From Bradyrhizobium sp. Rc3b (lineage in GTDB: Bacteria > Pseudomonadota > Alphaproteobacteria > Rhizobiales > Xanthobacteraceae): a stretch of DNA of 64,000 bases. The notes under the pieces are model-generated. The model ran no database searches and was not told the DNA's origin. It saw nothing but the letters and a program-made list of their open reading frames with translations. Of the stretch, positions 34,823 to 43,647 are shown piece by piece. Made by a program: the position numbers and the translations under genes. The stretch spans positions 113,028 to 177,027 of the forward strand of contig NZ_FOUS01000016.1 in NCBI RefSeq assembly GCF_900114915.1, read 5' to 3'. Positions within the stretch are counted from its first letter, which is position 1, and each line of letters opens with the position of its first letter.

Positions 34823-36331
34823 TCAAGCGGTCGCACCGCGCTTCACGACGAAATCAATCAGGGAAAGGAGCTGCTTCCGCCAGAACAGCAAAATGCCCGT
34901 CAGATAAGTCGCGCCAAAACAGGACGACAGCAGTCCAATCCGCAAATAGGGATTCATGCCCGGCGTCGCCTCCCGGCACAGCACGACTGCGCCGTAGGCC
35001 AGAGCGATGGCGCAAAGGCATCCCGCAATGGGGCGCAGAAACTGGCTCCAGCTCAAGCCGAGCAGCCGGAGCGCCAGCGTAAACGTGACGGGGGTCACCA
35101 CGAGCTGCGAGAACGCGAAGATCGTGGCCAGCTGACCAATGTCGCGCGAGGGAAGCAGGAACATTGCCGGCACGACCGTACAGAATTTGAGGATGTTGAG
35201 CAGAAAGACGTAGTTCGGCTTGCCCAGAGCACCAAAATAGGCGCTGTTGACGAACTGCACCGTCTGGACCGCGCCAATCAGCATCAGCGGCCGCATCACC
35301 GCCTCGCTGCCACCCCACTTCGCACCGAACAGCAGCAGCGAGAACTCCGGCGCGATCGCCGCGAGGAGCACGAAGACCGGAGATCCGATCAGTGCGCCGA
35401 GACTGACGCTGCGCAAATATGCACCTGCGATGCGATCCCGCTCGTGCGCGATTTTGGACAAGGCGCTCAGCGCCACGTCCATGACCGCCTGCGTGAGCAA
35501 CTGCATCAGGATGATATAGACCCTCGCCCCGACCGTATAAATGCCAAGCGCGGCGACGCCATAGAGCGACAGGATGATCATGTCGATCGTCCGAACGATG
35601 GCGAAGTCCAGCAGCCTGTTCAGCATGACGTGGATGCTGTAGCCGGAGAGCTCGCGAAAGCTCTTCAGATCGTAGCCGCGCATCGGCAACCATCGCGGCT
35701 GGCTCCAGAGCCACAAGCCGCTGATCGCGCTCTGAACGACCACCTGGATCACCAGGCTGAGGGCGCCGAACCCTGCATAGGCACAGGCGATCCCCACGAC
35801 GCCGGAGATGGCTGTCGCCACCATGGTCCTGACCGCGAGCACCCGAAAATCCATCTGGCGCTTGTAGAGCGCCTCCTGGAACAGCGTCGCGGTGCCGATC
35901 GGAAGCGAGAGACTGGCGGCCGTCAGCAGCGGCGCCAGCCCCTTCACGTCGAACCAATGCTCGATATGTGTCGCGAGCAATGCGATCAGAACGGCCAGGA
36001 GCGCTGAGGCGGCAAACGAGCAGAAGAACGGCAGCGTCACATCGGCGGGCTCGAGCGTCCGCCGCTGGATCAACGCATCACCGAAGCCGAATTCCGCGAT
36101 GGAGCTCAAAAGCAGCAGGATAAAGGCGACCAGCGCCGCAAGACCGAAATCGGCGGGATCGAGCAGCCGTGCCAGCACCAGGAACAGCACGAACGACAAT
36201 GCGCGGCCGCCCCAATTCTGCGCGAGCGACCAGAACAGCGCCACCACGACCTGATGTTGCCTGCCTCGAGTGACGTTCATCAAGAATTCGACCCAATTCC
36301 GATCCAGACGACGCGGCAATGATGAGGACAC
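34823..36331 (-). CDS. Polysaccharide flippase (Wzx-like), no. 2
   Basis: Inner-membrane flippase-like protein of up to 502 residues with about 14 helices. LFWSLAQNWGGRALSFVLFLVLARLLDPADFGLAALV is the typical N-terminus of the polysaccharide transport branch (PST/AmsL type), followed by FGFGDALIQRR and GKPNYVFLLN. The GTG at 36331 gives the longest form; ATG 36280 (MNVTRGRQHQ) is also plausible. It is operonic with the pyruvyl-transferase-like gene and divergent from glycosyltransferase 4. It is the better Wzx candidate of the two flippases by length and motif. Confidence 0.9.
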   Translation of the reverse strand: MSSSLPRRLDRNWVEFLMNVTRGRQHQVVVALFWSLAQNWGGRALSFVLFLVLARLLDPADFGLAALVAFILLLLSSIAEFGFGDALIQRRTLEPADVTLPFFCSFAASALLAVLIALLATHIEHWFDVKGLAPLLTAASLSLPIGTATLFQEALYKRQMDFRVLAVRTMVATAISGVVGIACAYAGFGALSLVIQVVVQSAISGLWLWSQPRWLPMRGYDLKSFRELSGYSIHVMLNRLLDFAIVRTIDMIILSLYGVAALGIYTVGARVYIILMQLLTQAVMDVALSALSKIAHERDRIAGAYLRSVSLGALIGSPVFVLLAAIAPEFSLLLFGAKWGGSEAVMRPLMLIGAVQTVQFVNSAYFGALGKPNYVFLLNILKFCTVVPAMFLLPSRDIGQLATIFAFSQLVVTPVTFTLALRLLGLSWSQFLRPIAGCLCAIALAYGAVVLCREATPGMNPYLRIGLLSSCFGATYLTGILLFWRKQLLSLIDFVVKRGATA

Positions 36332-36488
36332 GCCACCGCTTGTCGCCGCTCACAACGGCGACTGATTGCTCGCTACAATACGACGGAGTGATGGCAATCA
36401 GATGAGCGCCATCACGATTCCGATTTAGAGTGGAAGTGAGTTCAAATCGTGGACTACACTCCCATCGCTCTCTGCGATGTGATGCAAA

Positions 36489-37646
36489 ATGGATGCCTTG
36501 ATGAATTCGCCGGCCCCGCGTTCTTTTCCCAATTCCAGGCGCTTGCGCGTGGCGATCTACGCCCCGCATTTTGCGGAATATTCCTATCGGCTCGCTTCGG
36601 GATTGGCTCACCATTGCGACGTCAGGCTCGTGCTCAACCGCAAGGACGCCAACCAGCAATGGGAACTTGCCGACATCGCCGTGGCGGCTTCCTTCGAGAC
36701 CCGAATTCGCGATTTGAGCCTGCGCCGCGGCGGCGTGATCGGTATCCCGGCTTCTTTTCTCGACATAATTTCGTTTCGTCCGGACGTCGTTCATTGTCAC
36801 GAAGTTCCGGAGATCTATACGTCCAAGTTGATCCAGTTCCTTCGTCCACTCGGCATTCCCCTGGTGCTGACCGTTCACGATGCTATCCCGCATTCGGAAG
36901 GCGGCTCCGGCACCTCGCCACGTGAAGACGGTTGGCGCGGGCACATGCGTGCCGCCGCGTCGATCGTCACGACGCATGGCGAGAGCTGTATTGCCGATTT
37001 TCGTCGCGCCTCGCCAGACTTCAAGGGCGGAACGGTCTCCAGCATGCACGGCGTGCTCATGGTTCCACCGAACCGAGATGCGGTCACCGCGCCCGAAGCC
37101 GCACGCATCCTGTTTTTTGGACGAATGTGGGCCTACAAGGGCCTCGACGTCTTCATCGACGCGATCGACATGTTGGCCCGGCGCGGTGTGGCGCATGAGG
37201 CGATCGTCGCCGGGCGCGGCCCCGAGATGACACGGCTCGGCGCGCGGATGGAAGCGATGCCGACGGTCAAGACCATCAACGCCTACATTTCGCCTGCGGA
37301 CACCGGACAGCTGTTTCAATCCGCCACCGTGGTCGCCTTGCCCTACAAGGATGCAACACAGAGCGGCGTGCTTGCCTCCGCTTACGGCAATGCTCGTCCC
37401 GTCGTTGCCAGCGCCACCGGCGGCATTCCCGATGTCGTCACCGACGGAGTTAACGGGCTGCTGGTTCCTCCAGGGGATGCCACTGCACTGGCCGATGCAC
37501 TCGAACGCGTGCTGACCTCCAAGCCGCTCGCCGCGACATTGACGGATGGCGCGCGGCAGACCGCGGCCGGCATTTTGAACTGGGACCACATCGCCGAACA
37601 GCTGCTGGGGTCCTATCACAAGCTCGCCGGCCGTACCGTGAGCTGA
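36489..37646 (+). CDS. GT4-type glycosyltransferase, no. 4
   Basis: A 385-residue GT-B glycosyltransferase. Visible segments are LRVAIYAPHFAEYSYRLASGL, DVVHCHEVPEIYTSKL, LVLTVHDAIPHSEGG, ARILFFGRMWAYKGLDVFIDA and the C-terminal VVALPYKDATQSGVLASAYGNARPVVAS, in which the PYxxATQSGV block takes the place of the E-x7-E motif. It starts with ATG 36489. It shares a 157-bp intergenic region with the divergent flippase gene and converges with the acyltransferase operon. Sugar specificity is not evident. Confidence 0.9.
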   Translation: MDALMNSPAPRSFPNSRRLRVAIYAPHFAEYSYRLASGLAHHCDVRLVLNRKDANQQWELADIAVAASFETRIRDLSLRRGGVIGIPASFLDIISFRPDVVHCHEVPEIYTSKLIQFLRPLGIPLVLTVHDAIPHSEGGSGTSPREDGWRGHMRAAASIVTTHGESCIADFRRASPDFKGGTVSSMHGVLMVPPNRDAVTAPEAARILFFGRMWAYKGLDVFIDAIDMLARRGVAHEAIVAGRGPEMTRLGARMEAMPTVKTINAYISPADTGQLFQSATVVALPYKDATQSGVLASAYGNARPVVASATGGIPDVVTDGVNGLLVPPGDATALADALERVLTSKPLAATLTDGARQTAAGILNWDHIAEQLLGSYHKLAGRTVS

Positions 37647-37667
37647 CCGCGACAGAGACGCGGCCGC

Positions 37668-38759
37668 TCAAACCGATTGCCCGACCTTCAGCGGTCGAAA
37701 GAACGTGCCGCGGATCGCGCCGTCCAGCAGGCGCCTGAGCCTGACCTCGATCAGCTCATAACTGATCGCGCTTGCGACCAATGACATCACCAGCCCGAGC
37801 ACGATGAAGGCGGCCCACAGCAGCCAGCGGTCGACGCCGGCGGCGACCAGCTTCAGGCCGATCACCTGCAACGGAAAGAGCACAAAGGGATGCACGAGAT
37901 AGAGGCTGTAGCTGATCTTGCCGACATATTGCAGGGCCGGGGCACTCAGAGCCCTGCCAAGGCCGGATTCCGGGGCAAGCACCATGCCGAACAGCAGGAA
38001 TCCGGGAAGGAGCCCCACGAACGGGTGAAACAGCACGAGGCTCGCATACAGCGCGGCTCCGCAGGCGAGGCCCGCGAGCAGGCCGACCCGTCCGGGGATG
38101 GAGATGCGAAACCCGGTGGCGCTGAACAGCATGCCGATGCAGAAGAACGCCGTGATCGGCCAGTGCATCAGGCAGGCCAGACCCAGCAGGATCAGGGGCG
38201 CCGCCAGCAGCTTGCCCCCGCCGCGCCACATCGAGAATGTCAACGCAAACCAGATGTAGAACGCCCACTCATAGGTCAGTGTCCAGGCATTCTGCTGGGC
38301 AATGGGCAAGCCAAGCGCGTCCTGCACGAAGAACAGATTGGCCGCGAAAATCCCGAGATAGCTCGTCAGATCGATCCCACGGAAGAACTTGTAGCCGACG
38401 ATCGGACCTATCGCGAACAGCGCAAGATGCAGCATGACGAACACCGGCATGATGCGCAGGACGCGGTCGAAGAAGAACCGCGGCAGCGAGCCGTGCCGCA
38501 CCAGGCTCGCCGGAATCAGGAAGCCGCTGATCATGAAGAACAGCTCGACGCCATGCCCGCCGACATTGATCACCGATTGCAGCCAGAGCCAGAGCGGCGG
38601 CAGGAAGCCGGGATCCGGGATGTCGTACATGCCTCCCTTTGGCATGTCGTAGAAATGATCCATCAGCACGCTCAGCGCCGCAATTCCCCGAAGCCCCTGG
38701 ACCGAGGGAACGAACGATCCGTCGTAGGCGGCGCCCGGCTGGTGCAGCGCGCCACTCAC
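37668..38759 (-). CDS. Acyltransferase-3 family membrane protein, no. 3
   Basis: A 363-residue membrane O-acyltransferase. The start is a GTG at 38759 whose bases overlap the stop of the preceding gene (GTGA), indicating coupled translation; a longer frame to 39035 only reads through the neighbour. The R-x10-H motif is in VPSVQGLRGIAALSVLMDH; GGHGVELFFMISGFLIP, FFFDRVLRIMPVFVM and KISYSLYLVHPFVL are typical. It ends the operon acyltransferase - wzy - acyltransferase - acyltransferase on the minus strand. Confidence 0.88.
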   Translation of the reverse strand: MSGALHQPGAAYDGSFVPSVQGLRGIAALSVLMDHFYDMPKGGMYDIPDPGFLPPLWLWLQSVINVGGHGVELFFMISGFLIPASLVRHGSLPRFFFDRVLRIMPVFVMLHLALFAIGPIVGYKFFRGIDLTSYLGIFAANLFFVQDALGLPIAQQNAWTLTYEWAFYIWFALTFSMWRGGGKLLAAPLILLGLACLMHWPITAFFCIGMLFSATGFRISIPGRVGLLAGLACGAALYASLVLFHPFVGLLPGFLLFGMVLAPESGLGRALSAPALQYVGKISYSLYLVHPFVLFPLQVIGLKLVAAGVDRWLLWAAFIVLGLVMSLVASAISYELIEVRLRRLLDGAIRGTFFRPLKVGQSV

Positions 38760-39862
38760 TCTGCAGCACCCTGAGTACTGAGGGCGGGCTCGAGAACGAC
38801 CTTCTTTCTCCGTGCCGAACGGAACCTTTGTCCGAAGGCGATGCTGGGCTTCTCGACGAATGTAAACGTCATCCAGCTGACAAGGATCGACAACGCCAGG
38901 ATCAGGGCCATGAAGATCGACCATCCGAGCGGCCCGTCGCCGAACCAGACGAGGCGGTGGATGAAGACGAGCACGAACGGCGACATCAGGTAGACCGAAT
39001 AGCTGATCACGCCGACGAACGCCATCGGGCGCCACGCCATTCTCTCACCGAACACGGCAAAGCCGATGAAGACGATCGCCGCGCAGACATAGGCCGATGC
39101 GATCGAATAGCTGTAGAAGAAGTTCTCGTGGTAAACGCCTCCGAACCGCCGGTCGGCCAGGGTGATGGCGAAGATCGCATACAAGAGCGTGCAGACCGCC
39201 ACGTGGGACCATCGCAGCTTTCCGCCGATGACGGTGTCGCGGATGATCTTGCCCAGGAACATCGCCGACAGGTTCAGCCCGACCTCCATCACCGAGGAAA
39301 CCGCCCTGTTCTCCACCAGGAGCGCGGCGGTGGTGCCGACCAGCGCGGCCGCAACGACGATCGTCACCGCCGTGAAGCGCCGATTCAGCAGCCCCATCGC
39401 AAACAGAATGGTGCATCCGACATAGAACAACAGCTCGATCGCCAGCGTCCAATAGAACACCCAGAGATTCGGGACGTTCACGAAGGTCTGCAACATCGTC
39501 ACGTTCGCGGCGATCTGTCCGAGCGGATAGATCTTCGAATCCAGCAGCTGCATCGTCACGAGCCCGACCACGAGCGAGGTCCAGTAGGCCGGGTAGAGCC
39601 GGAAGAAGCGGCTGATCGAAAAATCCCGCACGGGCGTGGCGCTGTCCGGGAAGCTGAACGGAATGACGAAGCCGCTGACGAAGAAGAACAGCACCACGCC
39701 GAACCGGCCAAAGTTCATGTAGTAGCCGAACAAATCGTGGATGGGCCAGTAATAGGCGCCCGTCGGGTGCTTCTCGACGATCACCTCGAACACATGCTGG
39801 ACCAGGACCGACAACACGGCAATGCCGCGCAGCGTGTCGATGAATGCGAGCCGTTTATGCAT
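38756..39862 (-). CDS. Acyltransferase-3 family membrane protein, no. 4
   Basis: A 368-residue membrane O-acyltransferase with about ten helices. The R-x10-H motif is in FIDTLRGIAVLSVLVQH, followed by FFFVSGFVIPFSF, RFFRLYPAYWTSLV, YWTLAIELLFYVG and VISYSVYLMSPFVLV. It begins with ATG 39862, nine bases after the Wzy gene, and its stop overlaps the next acyltransferase start. It is probably specific for a different sugar or position than its neighbours. Confidence 0.9.
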   Translation of the reverse strand: MHKRLAFIDTLRGIAVLSVLVQHVFEVIVEKHPTGAYYWPIHDLFGYYMNFGRFGVVLFFFVSGFVIPFSFPDSATPVRDFSISRFFRLYPAYWTSLVVGLVTMQLLDSKIYPLGQIAANVTMLQTFVNVPNLWVFYWTLAIELLFYVGCTILFAMGLLNRRFTAVTIVVAAALVGTTAALLVENRAVSSVMEVGLNLSAMFLGKIIRDTVIGGKLRWSHVAVCTLLYAIFAITLADRRFGGVYHENFFYSYSIASAYVCAAIVFIGFAVFGERMAWRPMAFVGVISYSVYLMSPFVLVFIHRLVWFGDGPLGWSIFMALILALSILVSWMTFTFVEKPSIAFGQRFRSARRKKVVLEPALSTQGAAE

Positions 39863-39871
39863 TATTCGTTC

Positions 39872-41209
39872 TCACCTGCTTCCGCTCGCCGCCGGCACGT
39901 CCGGGCGGAAGCCTTCCAATGACGGCATCGGCGGCCGCATGACAATCGGCACGGCGTCGCCCGCCCGTGCAGAGGCCGCGCGGCGCGAAAACACGTCGCT
40001 GAAGCTCAATGCGATGATCAGGAGGCCGGACGCCGGGCCGTAGTTCAACACCGTGATCGTGAACAGGTTGACGACGAAGATCAGCGTCAGCTTGTACACG
40101 TCGGTCGCGCCGAATGTCGCCCTGAATACCATCACCATGAACGCCACGAACGGCAGACCGAACATCAGGTAGGTCCCGATGTAGAAATTGTCGACGGGCA
40201 CCCAGAAGTGCGCGAGCGGCGAGAACAGCTTCTGCGGATAGTTGAAGCAGCCCGCGCCGCAGCCCGTCACCAGACCGATCGGCATGAGCTGATTCATGTA
40301 GACGAACGGCAACTGCCAGCTGTTGTTGATGCGATCGACGATGCTGAACAGGGTCGAGTGCGGGACGGCGGCGGTGCCGGAAGCGATCACGATCATGAAG
40401 AACGGAACGAAGATCGCGGCAAAGGACCATTGCGCAATGCCCCTGATTGCGGGAAAGCGCGACTTCTCCGGCAGCATACGCACGAACACGAGCAGGAGCA
40501 GATAGAGCACGAGGACGATCATCGTCGTCTTGCTCGTGGTCAGCTTGATGACATAGACCGCGAGCGAGCCGAACAGAAGGCACCACGTCGTGCTCTTGCG
40601 AATCGAGGTGATCGCAAACGACACGAGAATGAAGAAGGCGGCCATGGTGTTGTCGGCCGCAAAACCCATGAGGCGCTGGTCGTCGCCGCCATAGGCCCAC
40701 CACAGCCGGCCCGCCTCTCGAACTGCGCCGAAGGACTCGTATTTATACCCGACCCAGGGCATGAGGTAGAACTTCGTCAGCAGCACCCCGATGACCGAGA
40801 GGTAGAAGGTCACGGCGATGACCGACAGCAGCTTTTTGTACGAGCCGAGACTCGAATCACAGAAGCAGAAGCCGACGAACACCGGCAGCATCATCTTGAA
40901 GGACGAGATCGCCGCGTTTGCCGTTCCCATCATGAAATAGCCAAGCACGAGCGACAGCATGATCTGGACCAACACCAACAGGGCCAGGGTGCTGCGATTG
41001 CGCAGGATGCAATGCACGATGAACTGGATCAGGCACGCAAGCGCGACCGCATCGGGCAGATACCAGAGCGCATCCATGTGATAGATGCTGGTATAATAGC
41101 GGATCACGCCGCCAAAGGCGTCGCGGACCAGATAGACCCCGAGCGCGATCGCCTCGATGCTGAGGCTGATCAGGATCAGACGCGGCCGTTGCATTGCGAG
41201 GATGCTCAT
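39872..41209 (-). CDS. O-antigen polymerase-like membrane protein (Wzy-like)
   Basis: Inner-membrane protein of 445 residues with about 11 hydrophobic helices and one larger outside loop, as in Wzy/WaaL-type enzymes that join lipid-linked repeat units. Characteristic parts are GYFMMGTANAAISSFKMMLPVFVGF, TTSKTTMIVLVLYLLLL and the C-terminal loop SPLAHFWVPVDNFYIGTYLMFGLP, where H and DN residues fit the family. Sequence conservation in this family is low, so the call rests on topology and context. It lies 7 bp after one acyltransferase gene and 9 bp before another. Confidence 0.8.
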   Translation of the reverse strand: MSILAMQRPRLILISLSIEAIALGVYLVRDAFGGVIRYYTSIYHMDALWYLPDAVALACLIQFIVHCILRNRSTLALLVLVQIMLSLVLGYFMMGTANAAISSFKMMLPVFVGFCFCDSSLGSYKKLLSVIAVTFYLSVIGVLLTKFYLMPWVGYKYESFGAVREAGRLWWAYGGDDQRLMGFAADNTMAAFFILVSFAITSIRKSTTWCLLFGSLAVYVIKLTTSKTTMIVLVLYLLLLVFVRMLPEKSRFPAIRGIAQWSFAAIFVPFFMIVIASGTAAVPHSTLFSIVDRINNSWQLPFVYMNQLMPIGLVTGCGAGCFNYPQKLFSPLAHFWVPVDNFYIGTYLMFGLPFVAFMVMVFRATFGATDVYKLTLIFVVNLFTITVLNYGPASGLLIIALSFSDVFSRRAASARAGDAVPIVMRPPMPSLEGFRPDVPAASGSR

Positions 41210-41216
41210 GCCCGAC

Positions 41217-42428
41217 TCAGTTCGTCAGCCGCGCCGACGGCGCGGGGGATGGCGCGAAATCCCGACGGCTTCCCAGCACATTTCGCATGAACTTGCCGCC
41301 GGGAATTTCGATGTAGAGATAAGTGAAGTGCGAGACCGCTAGCACGGCGGCCAGCGAAACGACGAGATTCAGCGTCGCCGGCAGGCCTGCCCAGACCGAA
41401 TCCAGGGCGGCGATCCGCCCCGCCCCCACTGCCCGCACGAAATATTCAGCGAGCAGCACCACGAGCGCGTGCACCATGTAGATGGAGTAGGAACGTTTCC
41501 CGAGCCAGACCAGCGGCCCCGCCACCAGCATCCGCGGCACCAGCAGCGCATCTGGAAAGGCCAGCAAGCTGCCGAGGAAGATCGCGAACGTCACCGGCGC
41601 GAGGAAGGTTGCCGCGGGATTGGTCTCCGCCAGGGACACCAGAACGATGCTGGCGATCATGGCGGCGAACTGCAGTACGCCCTGCGCGGCAGGGCCCGGC
41701 TTGGCCGGCAGGCGATCGACGATCCTGACCGTCAGCACGCCGAGAAAGAAGCTCACGAAGCAGCGCAGGATGCCGAAGTCGGTCTGAAGCCCGAGGCTCC
41801 TCTTGTCGAGCACGAAAATGATGACGACCAGACTTCCCACCGCGAGCAGCCCGCAGAGAACGTAGAACCACAACAGGGAACGCATGCGCTGGGCCAGCAG
41901 CACGATCAGGCCAAATACCAGATATGTGTAGAACTCGACGCTGATGCTCCAGCTCGGCGCATTCCAGCTGAGATAGTCGATGAATCCCATCGAATGCAGC
42001 AGCAGGACGTTGAGACCGAAGGAATAGACATTGTTCACTTCGAACGCCGCCGGCGCGGCCACCACGACACCGGCCATGACCAGACCGATCCGCAGGAGGC
42101 GAAACAGAAGATTTGCCATCAGCATGACGATGTGCAGCGGATAGACCCGCGCCAGGCGCCGCACCATGAACTCGCGCAGCGAGAAGCGCCCGAAGTCGCT
42201 CTCGACGTAGCTGAGCGACATGACGATCCCGCTGAGAACGAAGAACAAGTCGACCAGCAGCCAGGAGCTTCTGAAGAACGAGCAATTGATCCACGCATTG
42301 TGCGGGAACGCCGCGAGGAAAGTCGGCATCAGCAGGAGATGGTGAATCACCACCGACGTCGCGGCGATCCCCCGAATGCTATCGAGCGGCAGGACATGCG
42401 CCTTCTCACGATGAACCATCTCCGTCAC
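41217..42428 (-). CDS. Acyltransferase-3 family membrane protein, no. 5
   Basis: A 403-residue membrane O-acyltransferase, first gene of the minus-strand acyltransferase-wzy operon. The R-x10-H motif is in PLDSIRGIAATSVVIHH; VDLFFVLSGIVMSLSY, RRLARVYPLHIVMLM, APSWSISVEFYTYLVFG and KRSYSIYMVHALVVL follow. It starts with ATG 42428 and faces a 620-bp non-coding region shared with the divergent secreted-protein/Wzc operon. Confidence 0.9.
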   Translation of the reverse strand: MTEMVHREKAHVLPLDSIRGIAATSVVIHHLLLMPTFLAAFPHNAWINCSFFRSSWLLVDLFFVLSGIVMSLSYVESDFGRFSLREFMVRRLARVYPLHIVMLMANLLFRLLRIGLVMAGVVVAAPAAFEVNNVYSFGLNVLLLHSMGFIDYLSWNAPSWSISVEFYTYLVFGLIVLLAQRMRSLLWFYVLCGLLAVGSLVVIIFVLDKRSLGLQTDFGILRCFVSFFLGVLTVRIVDRLPAKPGPAAQGVLQFAAMIASIVLVSLAETNPAATFLAPVTFAIFLGSLLAFPDALLVPRMLVAGPLVWLGKRSYSIYMVHALVVLLAEYFVRAVGAGRIAALDSVWAGLPATLNLVVSLAAVLAVSHFTYLYIEIPGGKFMRNVLGSRRDFAPSPAPSARLTN

Positions 42429-43048
42429 ATCAACATTCCGTAGCTATTGCACCGCAGCAGTGTGTATCAGGTCTTGCGCGTGTTCAATCTCTGCGATCGC
42501 GGACTCGCATTCGACGCATGAGGGTCGACGATAATTTCAACGCTCGCAGATCATTCGGACATGCGAGCGCCAAGATCACGCCACTTTTTGCCTGAGATCG
42601 ACATGCGTCGGCGCGCAAATCAATTCGGTCGTGATGATTGCGAGTATTTGCGTGGAAAGTGTGCGCGAAATTCGGCGCTGTTGCGATCAAGCCGACCGCG
42701 AAGACGTCGATCTCTTCGCATGCAGGATGCCGCACATATCGCACTGATAATTTTTCGCAAGCGGGGAACAATGAGTCGCGTGACGACTTGTGTCGGTTTT
42801 GCGACGCATGCTCGCGACACTTCGACGTTCAACGCCTCTTATGTTTTCAGTTTGCAACATTCCTAGGCGCCAGCGTGCCGATCTCGCAGGCATTGCATAT
42901 CTTCATTTTGCAACCGACCGGGAAACAGACAATGCACGCGTTGTCTCGCCGAGTACTCGCACGCAGCTTTTGCATCGCACAAAAATTGACACAGTTGCAT
43001 GCGAGGTTTCGCGTGTTCTCCTATTGCAACAGGGAGCAAGGGACACGG
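42429..43048. other. Long divergent regulatory region dense in TGCGA/TCGCA
   Basis: This 620-bp stretch holds no convincing gene. Between 42481 and 43048, TGCGA occurs at 42492, 42562, 42639, 42682, 42800 and 43000, and its complement TCGCA at 42505, 42544, 42716, 42739, 42755, 42884, 42957 and 42975: 14 copies where about one is expected by chance. It separates two divergent polysaccharide operons and looks like a multi-site control region. Confidence 0.65.
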
Positions 43049-43615
43049 ATGGGTTGCGGACTAACACGTCGACTTGCGAGATCGCGATGGCTACCGATCA
43101 TCTTGGCAGGTTCTGTCTTGATGGTGTCGAGCATCGATGCTTGCCGCGCCCAGTGCGTCGAATTTACGGATCGTGCCTCGCAGCTCCAACTCGACACGTT
43201 CGTAAAATCGCCCTCCTCGCTTCTGGAGCAGCTGCGCAATGACAAGGAGAAGCTGAGATATCGGCTCGCCACTTTTATCGCCACGAACCCGTCGGTGTTG
43301 CCGTCCGTGCAGACCCTCATCTCGGCGTCGACTTCAACCGACCGTTCAGCCATTGGCGCCGCGTTGAGGATCGCCGAAGGGCGGTGCACGTCGACGAAGC
43401 CAGACGCTGCGCGCAAGATCAGGGATTTCACGCAGCGGATCGGCGATCTCAACGTGCAAGCAGGTTATTCCGCCGCCGGAGAGGACGCCTCCGGCGCCCA
43501 GGCCCAATCGCAAGACAAGGGCCGTGCGCAACCGCCCCAAGGCGGGGCGCTGCTCGACGGCGAGTGGAAGACCAAGCTGGCCAACCCGTTCAAACCCGTC
43601 CCCCTTCCGAATTGA
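43049..43615 (+). CDS. Secreted protein encoded with the Wzc-like kinase
   Basis: A 188-residue exported protein of unknown function. ATG 43049 has an AAGGGA/AGGGAG site seven or more bases upstream; the frame is open further but without a start of that quality. The leader RSRWLPIILAGSVLMVSSIDACRA is a signal peptide with cleavage near ACRA-QCVEF. The mature part is helical (LEQLRNDKEKLRYRLATFI) with a repeat-like TLISASTSTDRSAIGAALRIAEG, then a flexible Gln/Gly/Ser-rich stretch and WKTKLANPFKPVPLPN. It lies 32 bp before the Wzc-like gene, so it may act in polymer export. I recognise no named family. Confidence 0.85.
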   Translation: MGCGLTRRLARSRWLPIILAGSVLMVSSIDACRAQCVEFTDRASQLQLDTFVKSPSSLLEQLRNDKEKLRYRLATFIATNPSVLPSVQTLISASTSTDRSAIGAALRIAEGRCTSTKPDAARKIRDFTQRIGDLNVQAGYSAAGEDASGAQAQSQDKGRAQPPQGGALLDGEWKTKLANPFKPVPLPN

Positions 43616-43647
43616 TCAGCGATCGTCAAAAGGCAGCGAATTAACAG

